Counted from the first letter of the stretch, positions 18,464 through 28,934 are shown. The stretch is 55,248 nt of DNA from Burkholderiales bacterium (GCA_025360385.1 JANYCG010000093.1:1-55248); one strand, 5' to 3'. Notes: generated by a model from the sequence alone, not told the origin. Numbers and translations: made by a program.

Positions 18464-19282
18464 TTGACCCACTTGACTGAAATCCCCGCGCCCCGACCGG
18501 TCGCCGTCGTCACCGGTGCTGCGCGCGGCATCGGCCTTGCCATCACGCGCTGGTTTCTCGGGCGGGGCCACCGAGTGGTGATGCTTGACAACGATGCGGT
18601 CACGCTGGAAGGTACCGCCCGACAATTGGCAACGGAGTTTGGCGACCAGGTTCTGGCCATCACCTGCGATGTGTCGGTGCAGGCTGAAGTCCAGCGGGCC
18701 GTGGGCCAGGTGCAGCGGGCCTTTTCCCGCGTGGACGCGCTCGTGAACAACGCGGGGGTTGCGGTCTTCAAGCCCGTCACTGCGACCACCTTTGAAGAAT
18801 GGCGACAGGTGATGGCGACCAACCTGGACGGCGCCTTTCTGTGCGTGCAGGAGTTTCTGCCGCTGATGCGGGCAGGCACGGGAGGCAGTGGCGGAGGCAG
18901 CATCGTGAACATCGCCTCGATCTCCGGCCTGCGCGCCAGTACCTTGCGCGTGGCCTACGGCACCAGCAAGGCGGCGCTGATCCATCTGACCAAACAACTG
19001 GCGGTGGAACTGGCCAGCTACGGCGTGCGGTGCAACGCGATTGCCCCCGGGCCGGTGGAAACGGCGATGGCGAAGCTGGTGCACACGCCAGAAATCCGTG
19101 CGGACTACCACGATGCCGTGCCACTCGGCCGGTACGGGCTGGAGGAAGAAATTGCCGCTGCGGTGGGTTTCCTGTGCAGCAAAGAGGCTGGCTACATCAC
19201 CGGTCAGGTCTTGGCCGTGGACGGCGGTTTCGATGCGGCTGGTGTTGGCATCCCGACATTCCGGTTGGCGAGTGAGGGCTAG
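18464..19282 (+). CDS. SDR family NAD(P)-dependent oxidoreductase
   Basis: 272 residues, classical short-chain dehydrogenase: nucleotide motif TGAARGIG (17-24), NNAG (95-98), and catalytic S152/S154, Y165, K169 (YGTSK). The C-terminus VLAVDGGFDAAG is typical. Substrate unknown. The start is TTG 18464 behind TGAGG. It follows hutF by 57 bp in the same direction and may be the last gene of the hut operon, for instance acting on an imidazole-lactate or related side product, but this is only a guess from position. It is convergent with fdsA. Confidence 0.88.
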   Translation: MTHLTEIPAPRPVAVVTGAARGIGLAITRWFLGRGHRVVMLDNDAVTLEGTARQLATEFGDQVLAITCDVSVQAEVQRAVGQVQRAFSRVDALVNNAGVAVFKPVTATTFEEWRQVMATNLDGAFLCVQEFLPLMRAGTGGSGGGSIVNIASISGLRASTLRVAYGTSKAALIHLTKQLAVELASYGVRCNAIAPGPVETAMAKLVHTPEIRADYHDAVPLGRYGLEEEIAAAVGFLCSKEAGYITGQVLAVDGGFDAAGVGIPTFRLASEG

Positions 19283-19320
19283 AAACGCCGAATCCAGTCT
19301 TCACACAGGCAAATCAGGTT

Positions 19321-19369
19321 TATGTCCCCGTGCCAATTGAATAGTTTGCTATCTAAATAGAAGCAAACA
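19321..19369 (-). repeat. Gene-end repeat, copy B
   Basis: On the plus strand it reads TATGTCCCCG, a short spacer, then ATAGTTTGCTATCTAAATAG and AAGCAAAC. GTTTGCT and AGCAAAC form a 7-bp stem with an 11-nt loop. It lies 25 bp past the fdsA stop, between convergent SDR and fdsA genes, and may act as a weak terminator. Nearly identical to copy C at 34703. Confidence 0.75.
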
Positions 19370-19393
19370 GCAGCGAGCCTGGCAAATTCTGCC

Positions 19394-22228
19394 TCAAGCA
19401 ACCGCACCCGCTTGGCGCGCCAGCGCCAGCCCACCGCCATAACTTGTCGCCGCAGGCGCCGTCCCGCCCAAGCGGACCTTGATGGCGCAGTACTTGAACT
19501 CGGGAATCTTGGCAAAGGGGTCCAGCGCCGCATTGGTCAGCTTGTTGATGGCGGCTTCGTAGTAGCAGAAGGGCACAAAGATGGAGCCACGCGGCGAGCT
19601 GTCGTCAGCGCGGGCATACAGCGCAACCTGGCCGCGTCGCGATTCGATGGTGATCACATCACCGGGCTGGCCACCCATGCCGGCCAAATCGAGCGGATGC
19701 ACCAGGGCAATCGGGTCGGGCTCGATCGCATCGAGCACCGTGGCGCGGCGCGTCATGCTGCCGGTGTGCCAGTGCTCCAGCTGCCGGCCGGTGATCAGCA
19801 CCAGGGGGTACTCGGCGTCGGGCCGCTCATTGGCGGGGATGATGTCGGCCGGCACAAAACGTGCACGACCGCCCTCGCGCGGGAAGTCATCAACAAACAC
19901 CACGGACTGGCCGGGGTCGCCTTCGGCCTTGCAGGGGTAAGTGACGGCGTGTTCGCGCTCCAAGCGCTCCCAGGTGATGCCGCCAATGCTGGGCATGGTG
20001 TGGCGCATTTCGTCGAACACTTCTGACACATGGCTGTAGTGCCAGTCCAGGCCGAGTTTGGCGGCGATCTGCTGGATGATCCACAAATCCTGCCTTGCAT
20101 CCCCAGGCGGGTTGATGGCCTGGCGGCCCATTTGCACCAGTCGGTCGGTGTTGGTGAAGCTGCCGTCTTTTTCGGGGAAGGCGCTGGCCGGCAGGATGAC
20201 ATCGGCCAGGTAACAGGTTTCTGTCAAGAAGATGTCTTGCACCACCAGGTGGTCGAGCGCTGCCAGCGACTCGCGCGCGTGGTTGGCATCGGGGTCGGAC
20301 ATGGCCGGGTTCTCACCCATGACGTACATGCCGCGCACCTCGCCCTTTTTGATGGCGTGCATGACTTCGACCACGGTTAGGCCTGGCTGGTCATCGAGCG
20401 AGCCTGCAGGGACCGCCCAGGCTTTTTCGAAGGACGCGCGCACCTTGGCATCGGTCACGTGCTGGTAATCCGGGTACATCATGGGGATCAAGCCCGCGTC
20501 GGACGCACCCTGCACATTGTTCTGGCCACGCAAGGGGTGCAGGCCGGTGCCGGGGCGGCCAATCTGGCCGGTCATCAGCGCCAGGGCAATCAGGCAACGG
20601 GCGTTGTCGGTGCCATGCACGTGCTGGCTCACACCCATGCCCCACAGGATCATCGACGCCCTGGACGTGGCATAAAGCCGCGCCACTTCGCGAATGGTGT
20701 TTGCCTCAATGCCGCAAATCGGCGCCATCAGTTCAGGGCTGTAAGCCTCGACGTTCTTGCGCAAGTCCTCGTAGCCTACGGTGCGGCTGGCAATGAAGGC
20801 TTCGTCGACCAGGCCTTCCGAGACGATGACGTTCATCATGGCATTGAGCAAGGCCACATCGGTGTCGGGCTTGAATTGGAGGTACTGATGCGAGATGCGC
20901 GCCAGATCAGAACGGCGCGGGTCCAGCACGACCAGCTTGGTGCCATTGTTAACGGCGTTCTTGATCCAGGTGGCCGCCACCGGGTGGTTCACCGTGGGGT
21001 TGGCGCCGATGATGATGACAACGGCCGCCTGGGTCACGTCCATCACCGGGTTGGAGACTGCACCCGACCCAATGCCTTCGAGCAGGGCCACGACAGACGA
21101 GGCATGACACAGCCGGGTGCAATGGTCCACGTTGTTGGAACCAAACCCGGTGCGCACCAGTTTCTGGAACAGGTAGGCTTCTTCATTGCTGCCCTTGGCC
21201 GAGCCAAATCCGGCCAGGGACTTCTTGCCGTATTGATCTCGGATGTCTTTGAGCTTGCCGCCGGCAAATTCAAGCGCCTCTTCCCAGCTGGCTTCACGGA
21301 ACACGTCCAGCACATTGTCCGGGTCCATCACAAAGTCACCGTGCTTGGGTGCGTCTTTGCGGCGGATCAGGGGTTTGGTCAGGCGCTGCGGATGGTGCGC
21401 GTAGTCAAAACCGTAACGCCCCTTGACACACAGGCGCCCCTGGTTGGCCGGGCCGTCGCGGCCTTCGACAAACAGGATTTTGTCGTCTTTGACGTTGTAG
21501 GTGAGCTGACAGCCCACACCGCAATACGGGCAGACAGACTCGACCTGTTTGTCCGGTACGGCCAGCGCGGCCTCGCGCGCCGGCATCAGCGCGCCGGTGG
21601 GGCAGGCCTGCACACATTCGCCGCAGGCCACGCAGGTGGACGCCCCCATGGCGTCATCCATGTCAAACACAATTTTGGTTGAATCACCCCGGAAGGCCAG
21701 GCCAATGACGCCGTTGACTTGCTCGTCGCGGCAGGCCCGCAGGCAGCGCGTGCATTGGATGCAGGCATCCAGGTTGACGGCGATGGCCGGGTGTGAAAAA
21801 TCAAGCTTGACTTGCGCGCGCGCTTCAAAACGCGGTTTGCCGACCCCCATTTTCTGCGCCCATTGGTCGACTTCGTTATGGCGCGTGTAGGCGGCCTCCG
21901 GCATGTCGGCCTGCAACAGCTCCAGCACCATTTTTTGCGAGGCGACGGCGCGTTCACTGTCGGTCGTGACCTTCATGCCAGCCGTGGGAGTGCGGCAGCA
22001 AGAGGGTGCCAGCACGCGTTCGCCATTGATCTCGACCATGCAGGCGCGGCAGTTGCCAACCGCCTCCAGGCCTTCAGTGAAGCACAGGTGCGGCACCGCT
22101 ATGCCCTCGCGCTTGGCGACGCTCAACAGGGTTTCGTCAGCGCGTGCGGTGACCACTTTGCCATTGATCTCAAACACCACTGCGGGGGAATCCAGTGCAG
22201 CGAGTTCGCGGCGGGTGATGGCGTTCAT
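19394..22228 (-). CDS. fdsA: NAD-dependent formate dehydrogenase, alpha (molybdopterin) subunit
   Basis: 944 residues. In order: an N-terminal [2Fe-2S] domain (C49, C60, C63, C77), a His/Cys cluster region, two [4Fe-4S] ferredoxin motifs (about 156-166 and 199-209), the Mo-enzyme [4Fe-4S] motif CPYCGVGC (233-240), then the molybdopterin domains. VDHCTRLCHASSV places cysteine C374 where formate dehydrogenases carry the Mo-ligand Cys or Sec, with the catalytic histidine next to it. It oxidises formate to CO2. It is the last gene of the oxalate operon and overlaps fdsB by 4 bp. No fdsC/fdhD or fdsD gene follows, unlike the usual fdsGBACD order. Confidence 0.96.
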   Translation of the reverse strand: MNAITRRELAALDSPAVVFEINGKVVTARADETLLSVAKREGIAVPHLCFTEGLEAVGNCRACMVEINGERVLAPSCCRTPTAGMKVTTDSERAVASQKMVLELLQADMPEAAYTRHNEVDQWAQKMGVGKPRFEARAQVKLDFSHPAIAVNLDACIQCTRCLRACRDEQVNGVIGLAFRGDSTKIVFDMDDAMGASTCVACGECVQACPTGALMPAREAALAVPDKQVESVCPYCGVGCQLTYNVKDDKILFVEGRDGPANQGRLCVKGRYGFDYAHHPQRLTKPLIRRKDAPKHGDFVMDPDNVLDVFREASWEEALEFAGGKLKDIRDQYGKKSLAGFGSAKGSNEEAYLFQKLVRTGFGSNNVDHCTRLCHASSVVALLEGIGSGAVSNPVMDVTQAAVVIIIGANPTVNHPVAATWIKNAVNNGTKLVVLDPRRSDLARISHQYLQFKPDTDVALLNAMMNVIVSEGLVDEAFIASRTVGYEDLRKNVEAYSPELMAPICGIEANTIREVARLYATSRASMILWGMGVSQHVHGTDNARCLIALALMTGQIGRPGTGLHPLRGQNNVQGASDAGLIPMMYPDYQHVTDAKVRASFEKAWAVPAGSLDDQPGLTVVEVMHAIKKGEVRGMYVMGENPAMSDPDANHARESLAALDHLVVQDIFLTETCYLADVILPASAFPEKDGSFTNTDRLVQMGRQAINPPGDARQDLWIIQQIAAKLGLDWHYSHVSEVFDEMRHTMPSIGGITWERLEREHAVTYPCKAEGDPGQSVVFVDDFPREGGRARFVPADIIPANERPDAEYPLVLITGRQLEHWHTGSMTRRATVLDAIEPDPIALVHPLDLAGMGGQPGDVITIESRRGQVALYARADDSSPRGSIFVPFCYYEAAINKLTNAALDPFAKIPEFKYCAIKVRLGGTAPAATSYGGGLALARQAGAVA

Positions 22229-23922
22229 GCGAGTTCCCCAGGGAAATATTTGATAACGCAGACCACCGGGTTAGGTGCAGCCTGGCCCAGGCCGCAAATC
22301 GACGCGTCGCGCATGACTTGTGAAAGGTCGGCCAGCAGGGGTAAATCCCATTTCGGCTGCAAGATAAGGTGCATCGCCTTGGCGGTGCCCACGCGACAGG
22401 GCGTGCACTGGCCGCAGGATTCGTGCTGGAAGAAATTCATCATGTTGCGGGCAGCCTGGGTTGCCGAATACTTGTCAGACAGAACAATCACGGCAGCCGA
22501 GCCGATAAAACAGCCGTAAGGTTGCAAGGTGTCGAAGTCCAGCGGAATATTGTTCAAGTTGGCCGGCAATATGCCCCCTGAGGCGCCACCGGGCAGGTAA
22601 GCGTACAGCGTGTGCCCGTCCAGCATGCCGCCGCAAAATTCGTCAATCAATTCCTGCACGGTGATGCCGGCTGGGGCCAGCTTCACGCCCGGATTTTTGA
22701 CGTGGCCCGAGACGGAAAACGACCGCAAGCCTTTGCGCCCGTTGCGTCCGTGGGCGGTGAACCATTCGGCGCCTTTCTCCAGAATCTCGCGTACCCAGTA
22801 CAGCGTCTCAAAATTGTGTTCCAGCGTGGGGCGGCCAAACAGGCCCACCTGCGCCACATAAGGCGGGCGCAGGCGAGGCATGCCGCGTTTGCCTTCGATG
22901 GACTCAATCATGGCGGACTCTTCGCCACAGATGTAGGCGCCTGCGCCGCGACGCAGCTCGATGGCCGGCATGCCTTGCACGGGTGGCGCGAGGCGCAGCT
23001 TGGCGAGTTCGGCTTGGAGCAGATGGCGGCAGCCGTGGTATTCGTCGCGCAGGTAGATGTAAATTTTGTCGATGCCAACAGCCCAGGCTGCAATCAACAT
23101 GCCTTCGATAAACCGGTGCGGGTCGCGCTCCAGGTAGACCCGGTCTTTGAAGGTCCCTGGCTCGCCTTCATCAATGTTGACCGCCATCAGGCGCGGGCCT
23201 GACTCGGCCCGGACGATGCGCCATTTGCGCCCCGTGGGAAACCCAGCGCCACCCAGGCCGCGCAGGCTAGAGTTTTCCAGGGTGTCAAGGACCGCCTCGA
23301 CCGCCTTTGCGCCAGAAACACATTGCTGCAACAACGCGTAGCCCCCTGTCGCCTGGTAGGCCGCCAGGTCGATAAAACCATCTGGCACGTGGCTCGTTGC
23401 ACCCGCGTCCACTTTGGCCTGGATGGCCTGCGCAGTGGCATTGGGTACAGGGTTCTGTCCAACCACCGCAGCCGGCGCTTGCTCGCAACGGCCAATGCAG
23501 GGTGCCGCAAGCACCCGCACCGCGCGCCCCAACAGAACCGGCAGCCGGGCCAGAAGATCCCGGGCACCTGCCATCTCGCAAGACAAACCATCACACACCC
23601 GCACCGTCAATGGCGCAGGCGCCGTGTCGCCTTCTTTAACGATGTCGAAGTGGTGGTAAAAACTCGCCACTTCGTACACCGCTGTTTGCGGCATCTTCAT
23701 CTCTTGTGCCAGCGCGGCCAAGTGGGCTGCCGAGAGGTGGCCAAAGTTGTCCTGGATTTTGTGCAGGTGCTCAATCAACAAATCAGCCTGGGACGATGCA
23801 CCGCCCATCAAAGCCTGCACCTGGGCCAGCGCCGCTGCATCAACCCGGCGGCCTTTGGGGGCCTGGCGTTTGCGCACACGGGTGTCGGTGGCGGAGGAAA
23901 TCGGGATGATGCGGTGGTTCAT
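22225..23922 (-). CDS. fdsB: Formate dehydrogenase, fused gamma (NuoE-like) and beta (NuoF-like) subunit
   Basis: 565 residues, a fusion of two proteins. Residues about 25-165 are NuoE/FdsG-like with the [2Fe-2S] ligands C110, C115, C142 and C146. From about 185 on it is NuoF/FdsB-like: GLRGLGGAGFPTGRKW (FMN site), the NAD-binding glycine-rich region, and ESCGQCTPCRVGT for the [4Fe-4S] cluster near residue 485. The protein would pass electrons from FdsA to NAD. A short basic leader precedes the first domain. It overlaps fdsA by 4 bp and starts 31 bp after the upstream frc gene. Confidence 0.94.
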   Translation of the reverse strand: MNHRIIPISSATDTRVRKRQAPKGRRVDAAALAQVQALMGGASSQADLLIEHLHKIQDNFGHLSAAHLAALAQEMKMPQTAVYEVASFYHHFDIVKEGDTAPAPLTVRVCDGLSCEMAGARDLLARLPVLLGRAVRVLAAPCIGRCEQAPAAVVGQNPVPNATAQAIQAKVDAGATSHVPDGFIDLAAYQATGGYALLQQCVSGAKAVEAVLDTLENSSLRGLGGAGFPTGRKWRIVRAESGPRLMAVNIDEGEPGTFKDRVYLERDPHRFIEGMLIAAWAVGIDKIYIYLRDEYHGCRHLLQAELAKLRLAPPVQGMPAIELRRGAGAYICGEESAMIESIEGKRGMPRLRPPYVAQVGLFGRPTLEHNFETLYWVREILEKGAEWFTAHGRNGRKGLRSFSVSGHVKNPGVKLAPAGITVQELIDEFCGGMLDGHTLYAYLPGGASGGILPANLNNIPLDFDTLQPYGCFIGSAAVIVLSDKYSATQAARNMMNFFQHESCGQCTPCRVGTAKAMHLILQPKWDLPLLADLSQVMRDASICGLGQAAPNPVVCVIKYFPGELA

Positions 23923-23953
23923 GGCTTTGCGTGGAGTAACGTAAATGCGCTGC

Positions 23954-25201
23954 TTAAATCACGTGTTCGGCGCGCAGGTTGGCGATGTAGTCCGTGCCAA
24001 AACCCAGCTGCGCCAGAATTTCGTCGGTGTGCTCGCCCAGCAGTGGCGAACGCGTGACCTCGGTCGGGCTGTCGGACATTTTGATTGGGTTGCCGACCGT
24101 GAGGTACTTGCCGCGGGTGGGGTGGTCTACTTCAACGATGGTGCCGGTGGCCCGCAACGCCGGTTCTTCGGAAATTTCCTTCATTGACAAAATTGGACCG
24201 CAGGGAATGTCGTATTGGTTCAGAATGTCCATGGCCTCCAGCTTGGTTTTGGTCATGGTCCACTGTTCGATACGGGCAAAAATAGGTTTCAGGTGCAACA
24301 GCCGCATGGACGGTGTGGCAAAAGCCTCGTCGTCAATCCAGCCCGGTTCACCAATCACTTTGCACACGGCCGGCCACACCGCCGCCTGGGTGATGAAGTA
24401 GATGTAGGCGTTGGGGTCGGTCTCCCAGCCTTTGCACTTCAAAATCGAACCCGGTTGGCCCCCCCCCGATGCGTTGCCCGCGCGGGGTACGGCATCGCCA
24501 AATTTGCCGTCCGGGTACTGCGGGTACTCGTGCATGGTGTGGGTGCGCTCCAGGCGCTGCTGGTCACGCAATTTCACGCGGCACAGGTTCAGCACCGCGT
24601 CTTGCATCGGGGCCAGCACCTTTTGACCCCGGTGGGTGGTGTTACGCTGGTACAGCGCGGCCACAATGCCCAGCGCCAGGTGCAAACCGGTGCCGCTGTC
24701 GCCAATTTGTGCACCGGTCACCATCGGCGGGCCGTCGTCAAACCCGGTGGTCGACGCTGCCCCACCCGCGCACTGGGCCACGTTTTCATAAACCTTGCAG
24801 TCTTCATACGGCCCTGGGCCAAAACCCTTGACCGAGGCCACGATCATGCGCGGGTTGATGGACTGGATGTGCGCCCAGGTGATGCCCATGCGGTCCAGCG
24901 CGCCCGGCGCAAAATTTTCGACCATCACGTCGCACTGTTTGATCAACGCATCCAGCACCTCACGGCCTTTGGGCTTTTTGGTGTCCAGCGTGATGGAGCG
25001 CTTGTTGTGATTGAGCATGGTGAAGTAGAGGCTGTCCACACCCGGGATGTCGCGCAACTGCCCGCGCGTGGCATCGCCTTCACCGGCGCGCTCCACCTTG
25101 ATCACGTCGGCCCCCAGCCATGCCAGCAACTGGGTGCAAGTGGGGCCGGACTGCACGTGGGTGAAGTCGAGGATTTTCACACCGTCGAGTGCTTTGCTCA
25201 T
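23954..25201 (-). CDS. frc: Formyl-CoA:oxalate CoA-transferase-like protein (second copy)
   Basis: 415 residues, family III CoA-transferase, closely similar along its whole length to the copy at 25835. The catalytic aspartate is D168 (IGDSGTGLH). The glycine loop reads SGGGQPG, where the other copy has GGGGQPG; in characterised Frc this loop covers the active site. It may be a true Frc duplicate or have shifted to another CoA donor or acceptor, such as acetyl-CoA or succinyl-CoA with oxalate. Its ATG overlaps the stop of the PAS gene by 4 bp, so it is coupled to it. Confidence 0.9.
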   Translation of the reverse strand: MSKALDGVKILDFTHVQSGPTCTQLLAWLGADVIKVERAGEGDATRGQLRDIPGVDSLYFTMLNHNKRSITLDTKKPKGREVLDALIKQCDVMVENFAPGALDRMGITWAHIQSINPRMIVASVKGFGPGPYEDCKVYENVAQCAGGAASTTGFDDGPPMVTGAQIGDSGTGLHLALGIVAALYQRNTTHRGQKVLAPMQDAVLNLCRVKLRDQQRLERTHTMHEYPQYPDGKFGDAVPRAGNASGGGQPGSILKCKGWETDPNAYIYFITQAAVWPAVCKVIGEPGWIDDEAFATPSMRLLHLKPIFARIEQWTMTKTKLEAMDILNQYDIPCGPILSMKEISEEPALRATGTIVEVDHPTRGKYLTVGNPIKMSDSPTEVTRSPLLGEHTDEILAQLGFGTDYIANLRAEHVI

Positions 25202-25716
25202 GATGCGCTCCCGCCAATGGGCGCTGAAGCAATTGGCGCTAAAGTTGTGGCAGCCGTGGCGGCCACCGGAGCTGCTTGAAGGGCGGCTTCGAGTTCAGCC
25301 ATGCGTTTGCGGGTTTCGCGGTCCTGGGCAAAACGGGCTGACTCGTCACGCACCACGGCCGCAATGCCGCTGACCGAGCCATCGGGCGCGTGCAACAACG
25401 ATACCGTGAACGCGATCGACAGGCTGTGGCCGTCTTTGTGCACCGCCGGTACCTTGAGCAGGTCGCTGCCGTATTTGGTGATGCCTGATTTCATGGTCAC
25501 GTGGTAACCGTCCCAGTGCCGTTGCTGCTGGCGCTGCGGGATGATGATGTCCAGCGACCGCCCCAAAGCCTCTGCTTCAGTGTGGCCAAACATGCGCTGG
25601 CAGGCTGGGTTCCACAACACGATGAGGCCTTGGGCATCACAGACCATCACAGCATCGCTGATGGCGGTCACGAGGTCGGCCAGATTGACCGAGGTTTGAA
25701 TGGAAGGTGCGGGCAT
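25198..25716 (-). CDS. PAS domain-containing protein
   Basis: 172 residues from ATG 25716 (AAGAG upstream); GTG 25758 is an alternative. One PAS domain spans about 10-125 ([41 protein letters not shown], ending [17 protein letters not shown]), then a helical stretch ([17 protein letters not shown]) and an Ala/Pro-rich tail. No kinase, cyclase or DNA-binding domain is attached. It is translationally coupled to the second frc gene, so it likely works with the oxalate system, perhaps as a small-molecule or redox sensor that partners another protein. The role is unknown. Confidence 0.85.
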   Translation of the reverse strand: MPAPSIQTSVNLADLVTAISDAVMVCDAQGLIVLWNPACQRMFGHTEAEALGRSLDIIIPQRQQQRHWDGYHVTMKSGITKYGSDLLKVPAVHKDGHSLSIAFTVSLLHAPDGSVSGIAAVVRDESARFAQDRETRKRMAELEAALQAAPVAATAATTLAPIASAPIGGSAS

Positions 25717-25834
25717 AGGCTCTTTCGGGGTCAAATCGACAATAGGCCCCTCAAACACAGACGGCGCTCAAAAATGAACGCCGTCAGTGCCTTACTGCCC
25801 TCAAAATGGCAGTTTCAGGGGCGTGTGACCGATT

Positions 25835-27106
25835 TTAGACCGCGCCTGCCTTGTGCATGTCGGCGATCTGTACGCTCGAATAGCCCAATTGCACCAAGAC
25901 CTCGTCGGTGTGCTCGCCCAGCAACGGCGACGCGGTCACCTCGGGCTTGGTGTCCGAGAACTTGATCGGGCTGCCCACCGTCCAATAGCTGCCGCGCACC
26001 TTGTGCGGCACTTCGACGATCGAGCCGCTGGCACGCAGCGACTTGTCGTGCAACAGCTCCTTCATCGACAGCACCGGGGCGCAAGGGATATCAAACTTGC
26101 GGAAAATGTCCACCGCTTCGTATTTTGTTTTGTCCTTGATGAAGTCTTCGATGGTGGCGAAGATGTCCATGATGTGCGGCTGGCGACCACGCGGGGTGTT
26201 GTAGGCCGGGTCGTCCTTCCACTCGGGTTTGCCCAGAGCGTCGCAGATTGGGCCCCAGGCGTGGCCCTGGACCGTGAAGTAGATGTAGGCATTGGGGTCG
26301 GTTTCCCAGCCTTTGCACTTCAATATCCAGCCTGGCTGGCCGCCGCCGCCGGCGTTGGCACCGCGCGGCACCACGCCGTCTTTGAAGGCTTCCATTTCGT
26401 GCGGGTACTGTGGGTACTCTTCGAGGTGGCCCAGTTTGTCCAGACGCAGCTGGTCACGCATTTTGACGCGGCACAGGTTCAGCACCGCGTCTTGCATCGA
26501 CACGGCCACCTTCTGGCCCTTGCCGGTCTTCTGCTTGCCGATGTAGGCGGTCAGGATGCCGATGGCCAGGTGCATGCCGGTGTTGCTGTCGCCCAGCGCT
26601 GCAGAACTGATGGTAGGGCCGGCATTTTCACCCTTCCAGTAACCGGTGGTGGACGCGGCGCCACCAGCGCACTGGGCCACGTTTTCGTAGACCTTCAGGT
26701 CCTCATAGTGGTGGCCATCGCTGAAGCCCTTGACCGATGCCAGGATCATGCCGGGGTTCAGGCTCTGGATGTGTTCCCAAGTGAAACCCATGCGGTCCAG
26801 CGCACCCGGACCGAAGTTCTCGACCATCACGTCGCATTCTTTGATCAGCTTTTCGAGCACTTCCTTGCCGGCCTGCTTTTTGGTATCCAGCGTCAACGAG
26901 CGTTTGTTGCTGTTGAGCATGGTGAAGTACAGCGCGTCGGCATCGGGGATGTCGCGCAGCTGGCTGCGTGTCACGTCGCCAGAGCCGGGGCGTTCGACCT
27001 TGATCACGTCTGCGCCAAACCAGGCCAGCAGTTGGGTGCAGGCGGGGCCTGCCTGCACGTGGGTGAAGTCGATGATCTTGATGCCGGCGAGGGGTTTGAA
27101 TGACAT
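25835..27106 (-). CDS. frc: Formyl-CoA:oxalate CoA-transferase
   Basis: 423 residues, family III CoA-transferase. It moves CoA from formyl-CoA to oxalate, giving oxalyl-CoA for Oxc and releasing formate. D173 (LGDSNTGMH) is the residue that forms the aspartyl-CoA intermediate; the glycine loop GGGGQPGW of characterised Frc enzymes is intact. The ATG at 27106 is preceded by AGGAG. It lies 70 bp downstream of oxc and before the PAS gene. Of the two copies, this one looks the more canonical Frc. Confidence 0.95.
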   Translation of the reverse strand: MSFKPLAGIKIIDFTHVQAGPACTQLLAWFGADVIKVERPGSGDVTRSQLRDIPDADALYFTMLNSNKRSLTLDTKKQAGKEVLEKLIKECDVMVENFGPGALDRMGFTWEHIQSLNPGMILASVKGFSDGHHYEDLKVYENVAQCAGGAASTTGYWKGENAGPTISSAALGDSNTGMHLAIGILTAYIGKQKTGKGQKVAVSMQDAVLNLCRVKMRDQLRLDKLGHLEEYPQYPHEMEAFKDGVVPRGANAGGGGQPGWILKCKGWETDPNAYIYFTVQGHAWGPICDALGKPEWKDDPAYNTPRGRQPHIMDIFATIEDFIKDKTKYEAVDIFRKFDIPCAPVLSMKELLHDKSLRASGSIVEVPHKVRGSYWTVGSPIKFSDTKPEVTASPLLGEHTDEVLVQLGYSSVQIADMHKAGAV

Positions 27107-27176
27107 GCTTTTATCTCCTAAAAATGAGCTCGAAACGTAAATGGGGTGGAACAGCGTGAAATGCAGTCGGCGCGGA

Positions 27177-28934
27177 TTAACTCTTTTTGCCGACCGTCGG
27201 GTTCAGCATGGTGATGCGCCCGCTCTCGGTGCCAGCGGTCTCATCAATCACGGCGTTGATCAGGGTGGGCTTGCCCGAGGCAAATGCGTCGGCGATGCCC
27301 TTGGACAGCTCTTGCGGCGTGGTGGCATGAACGCCCACACCGCCAAAGGCTTCCATCATTTTGTCGTAACGCGCGTTTTTGACAAACACCGTGGGAGCCA
27401 CGTCCTTGCCACCGCTGGGGTTGACGTCGGTGCCCCGGTAGACACCATTGTTGTTGAACACCACCACGCAGATCGGCAGGTTGTAGCGGCAAATGGTCTC
27501 GACTTCCATGCCACTGAAACCAAAAGCGCTGTCGCCTTCAATCGCCAGCACCTGTTTGCCAGTGACCACCGCGGCCGCCACGGCAAACCCCATGCCGATG
27601 CCCATGATGCCCCAAGTGCCGACGTCGAGCCGTTTGCGCGGCAGGTACATGTCGACAATGCTGCGGGTGAAATCGAGCGTGTTGGCCCCTTCGTTGACCA
27701 AAATCGCGTCGGGGTTGGCCTTGATCACCTCGCGCACCACGGCCAAGGCACTTTGGAAGTTCATCACTGGCGGGTTTTTGGCCAGGGTTTCGGCCATCTT
27801 GGCGATGTTTTTGTCACGCCGCTCGTAGACACCAGCGGTCCACTCGGCTGGGGCCTTGACCCAGTTGGCACCCATGCCCGCCACCATGGCAGACACAACA
27901 GAGCCAATGTCACCCACCAGCGGTGCAGCAATCGCGACGTTGCTGTCGGCCTCGGTCGGCGAGATGTCGATCTGGATGAACTGGCGGCCCGCGGCCTTGT
28001 CGCCGCCCCAGGTCTTGCCCTTGCCGTGGGACAGCAACCAGTTCAGGCGGGCACCCACCAGCACCACCACGTCGGCTTCGGCCAGCACGTAAGAACGCGC
28101 AGCCGAGGCCGATTGCGCATGGTTGTCGGGCAGCAGGCCTTTGGCCATGGACATTGGCAAATACGGGATGCCCGATTGTTCGACCAAGGCGCGCACGGCG
28201 GCATCGGCCTGAGCGTAAGCGGCACCTTTGCCCAGCAAGATCAGCGGGCGTTTGGCGGTTTTGAGCAGATCGAGGGCGCGTTGAACAGCCTCAGGGGCTG
28301 GCAGTTGGCGCGGCGCGGCATCAACTACCTTGATCAGCGAGCGCTTGCCTACCTGCGCATCCATGGTCTGCGCGAACAGTTTGGCCGGCAAGTCGAGGTA
28401 GACGCCGCCAGGCCGGCCTGATACAGCAGAACGGATCGCGCGGGCAATGCCGACGCCAATGTCGGCCGCGTGCAAAACGCGAAAAGCCGCCTTGCATAGC
28501 GGCTTGGCAATGGCCAGCTGGTCCATCTCTTCGTAGTCGCCTTGCTGCAAATCGACGATTTCGCGCTCGCTGGAGCCGCTGATCAAAATCATCGGAAAGC
28601 AGTTGGTGGTGGCGTTGGTCAGCGCAGTAAGGCCGTTCAAAAAACCGGGGGCCGACACAGTCAGGCAGATACCGGGCTTTTGCGTCAAAAAACCCGCCGC
28701 TGCCGCTGCGTTGCCCGCGTGTTGCTCGTGGCGGAACGAGATCATGCGCATGCCCTCGGCCTGCGCCATGCGGGTCAAATCGGTGATCGGGATGCCGGGC
28801 AGGCCAAAAATCGTGTCGATGCCGTTGAGCTTGAGGGCGTCAATCACCAGGTGGAAGCCGTCGATCTGGGCAGGGGCAGCCGCAGAAGTGCCTGATGCGT
28901 CTGTTTGCGCTTCCGTTTGAGTAGGGGTAGTCAT
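27177..28934 (-). CDS. oxc: Oxalyl-CoA decarboxylase
   Basis: 585 residues, thiamine-diphosphate enzyme. It decarboxylates oxalyl-CoA to formyl-CoA in the cytoplasm. [16 protein letters not shown] is the Oxc-type opening; the ThDP glutamate lies in [13 protein letters not shown]; the Mg/ThDP motif runs from [11 protein letters not shown] to FNNNGVYRG (about 468-500). A variable N-terminal tail of about 25 residues ([11 protein letters not shown]) is Thr/Ala-rich. It is first of the minus-strand operon oxc-frc-PAS-frc-fdsB-fdsA and is read from a promoter with a Crp/Fnr-like site. Confidence 0.96.
   Translation of the reverse strand: MTTPTQTEAQTDASGTSAAAPAQIDGFHLVIDALKLNGIDTIFGLPGIPITDLTRMAQAEGMRMISFRHEQHAGNAAAAAGFLTQKPGICLTVSAPGFLNGLTALTNATTNCFPMILISGSSEREIVDLQQGDYEEMDQLAIAKPLCKAAFRVLHAADIGVGIARAIRSAVSGRPGGVYLDLPAKLFAQTMDAQVGKRSLIKVVDAAPRQLPAPEAVQRALDLLKTAKRPLILLGKGAAYAQADAAVRALVEQSGIPYLPMSMAKGLLPDNHAQSASAARSYVLAEADVVVLVGARLNWLLSHGKGKTWGGDKAAGRQFIQIDISPTEADSNVAIAAPLVGDIGSVVSAMVAGMGANWVKAPAEWTAGVYERRDKNIAKMAETLAKNPPVMNFQSALAVVREVIKANPDAILVNEGANTLDFTRSIVDMYLPRKRLDVGTWGIMGIGMGFAVAAAVVTGKQVLAIEGDSAFGFSGMEVETICRYNLPICVVVFNNNGVYRGTDVNPSGGKDVAPTVFVKNARYDKMMEAFGGVGVHATTPQELSKGIADAFASGKPTLINAVIDETAGTESGRITMLNPTVGKKS

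Noticed and set aside
25198-25758. PAS protein as a sensor kinase or diguanylate cyclase
   Set aside because: Only one PAS domain and a short helical tail; no HisKA, HATPase or GGDEF motif.
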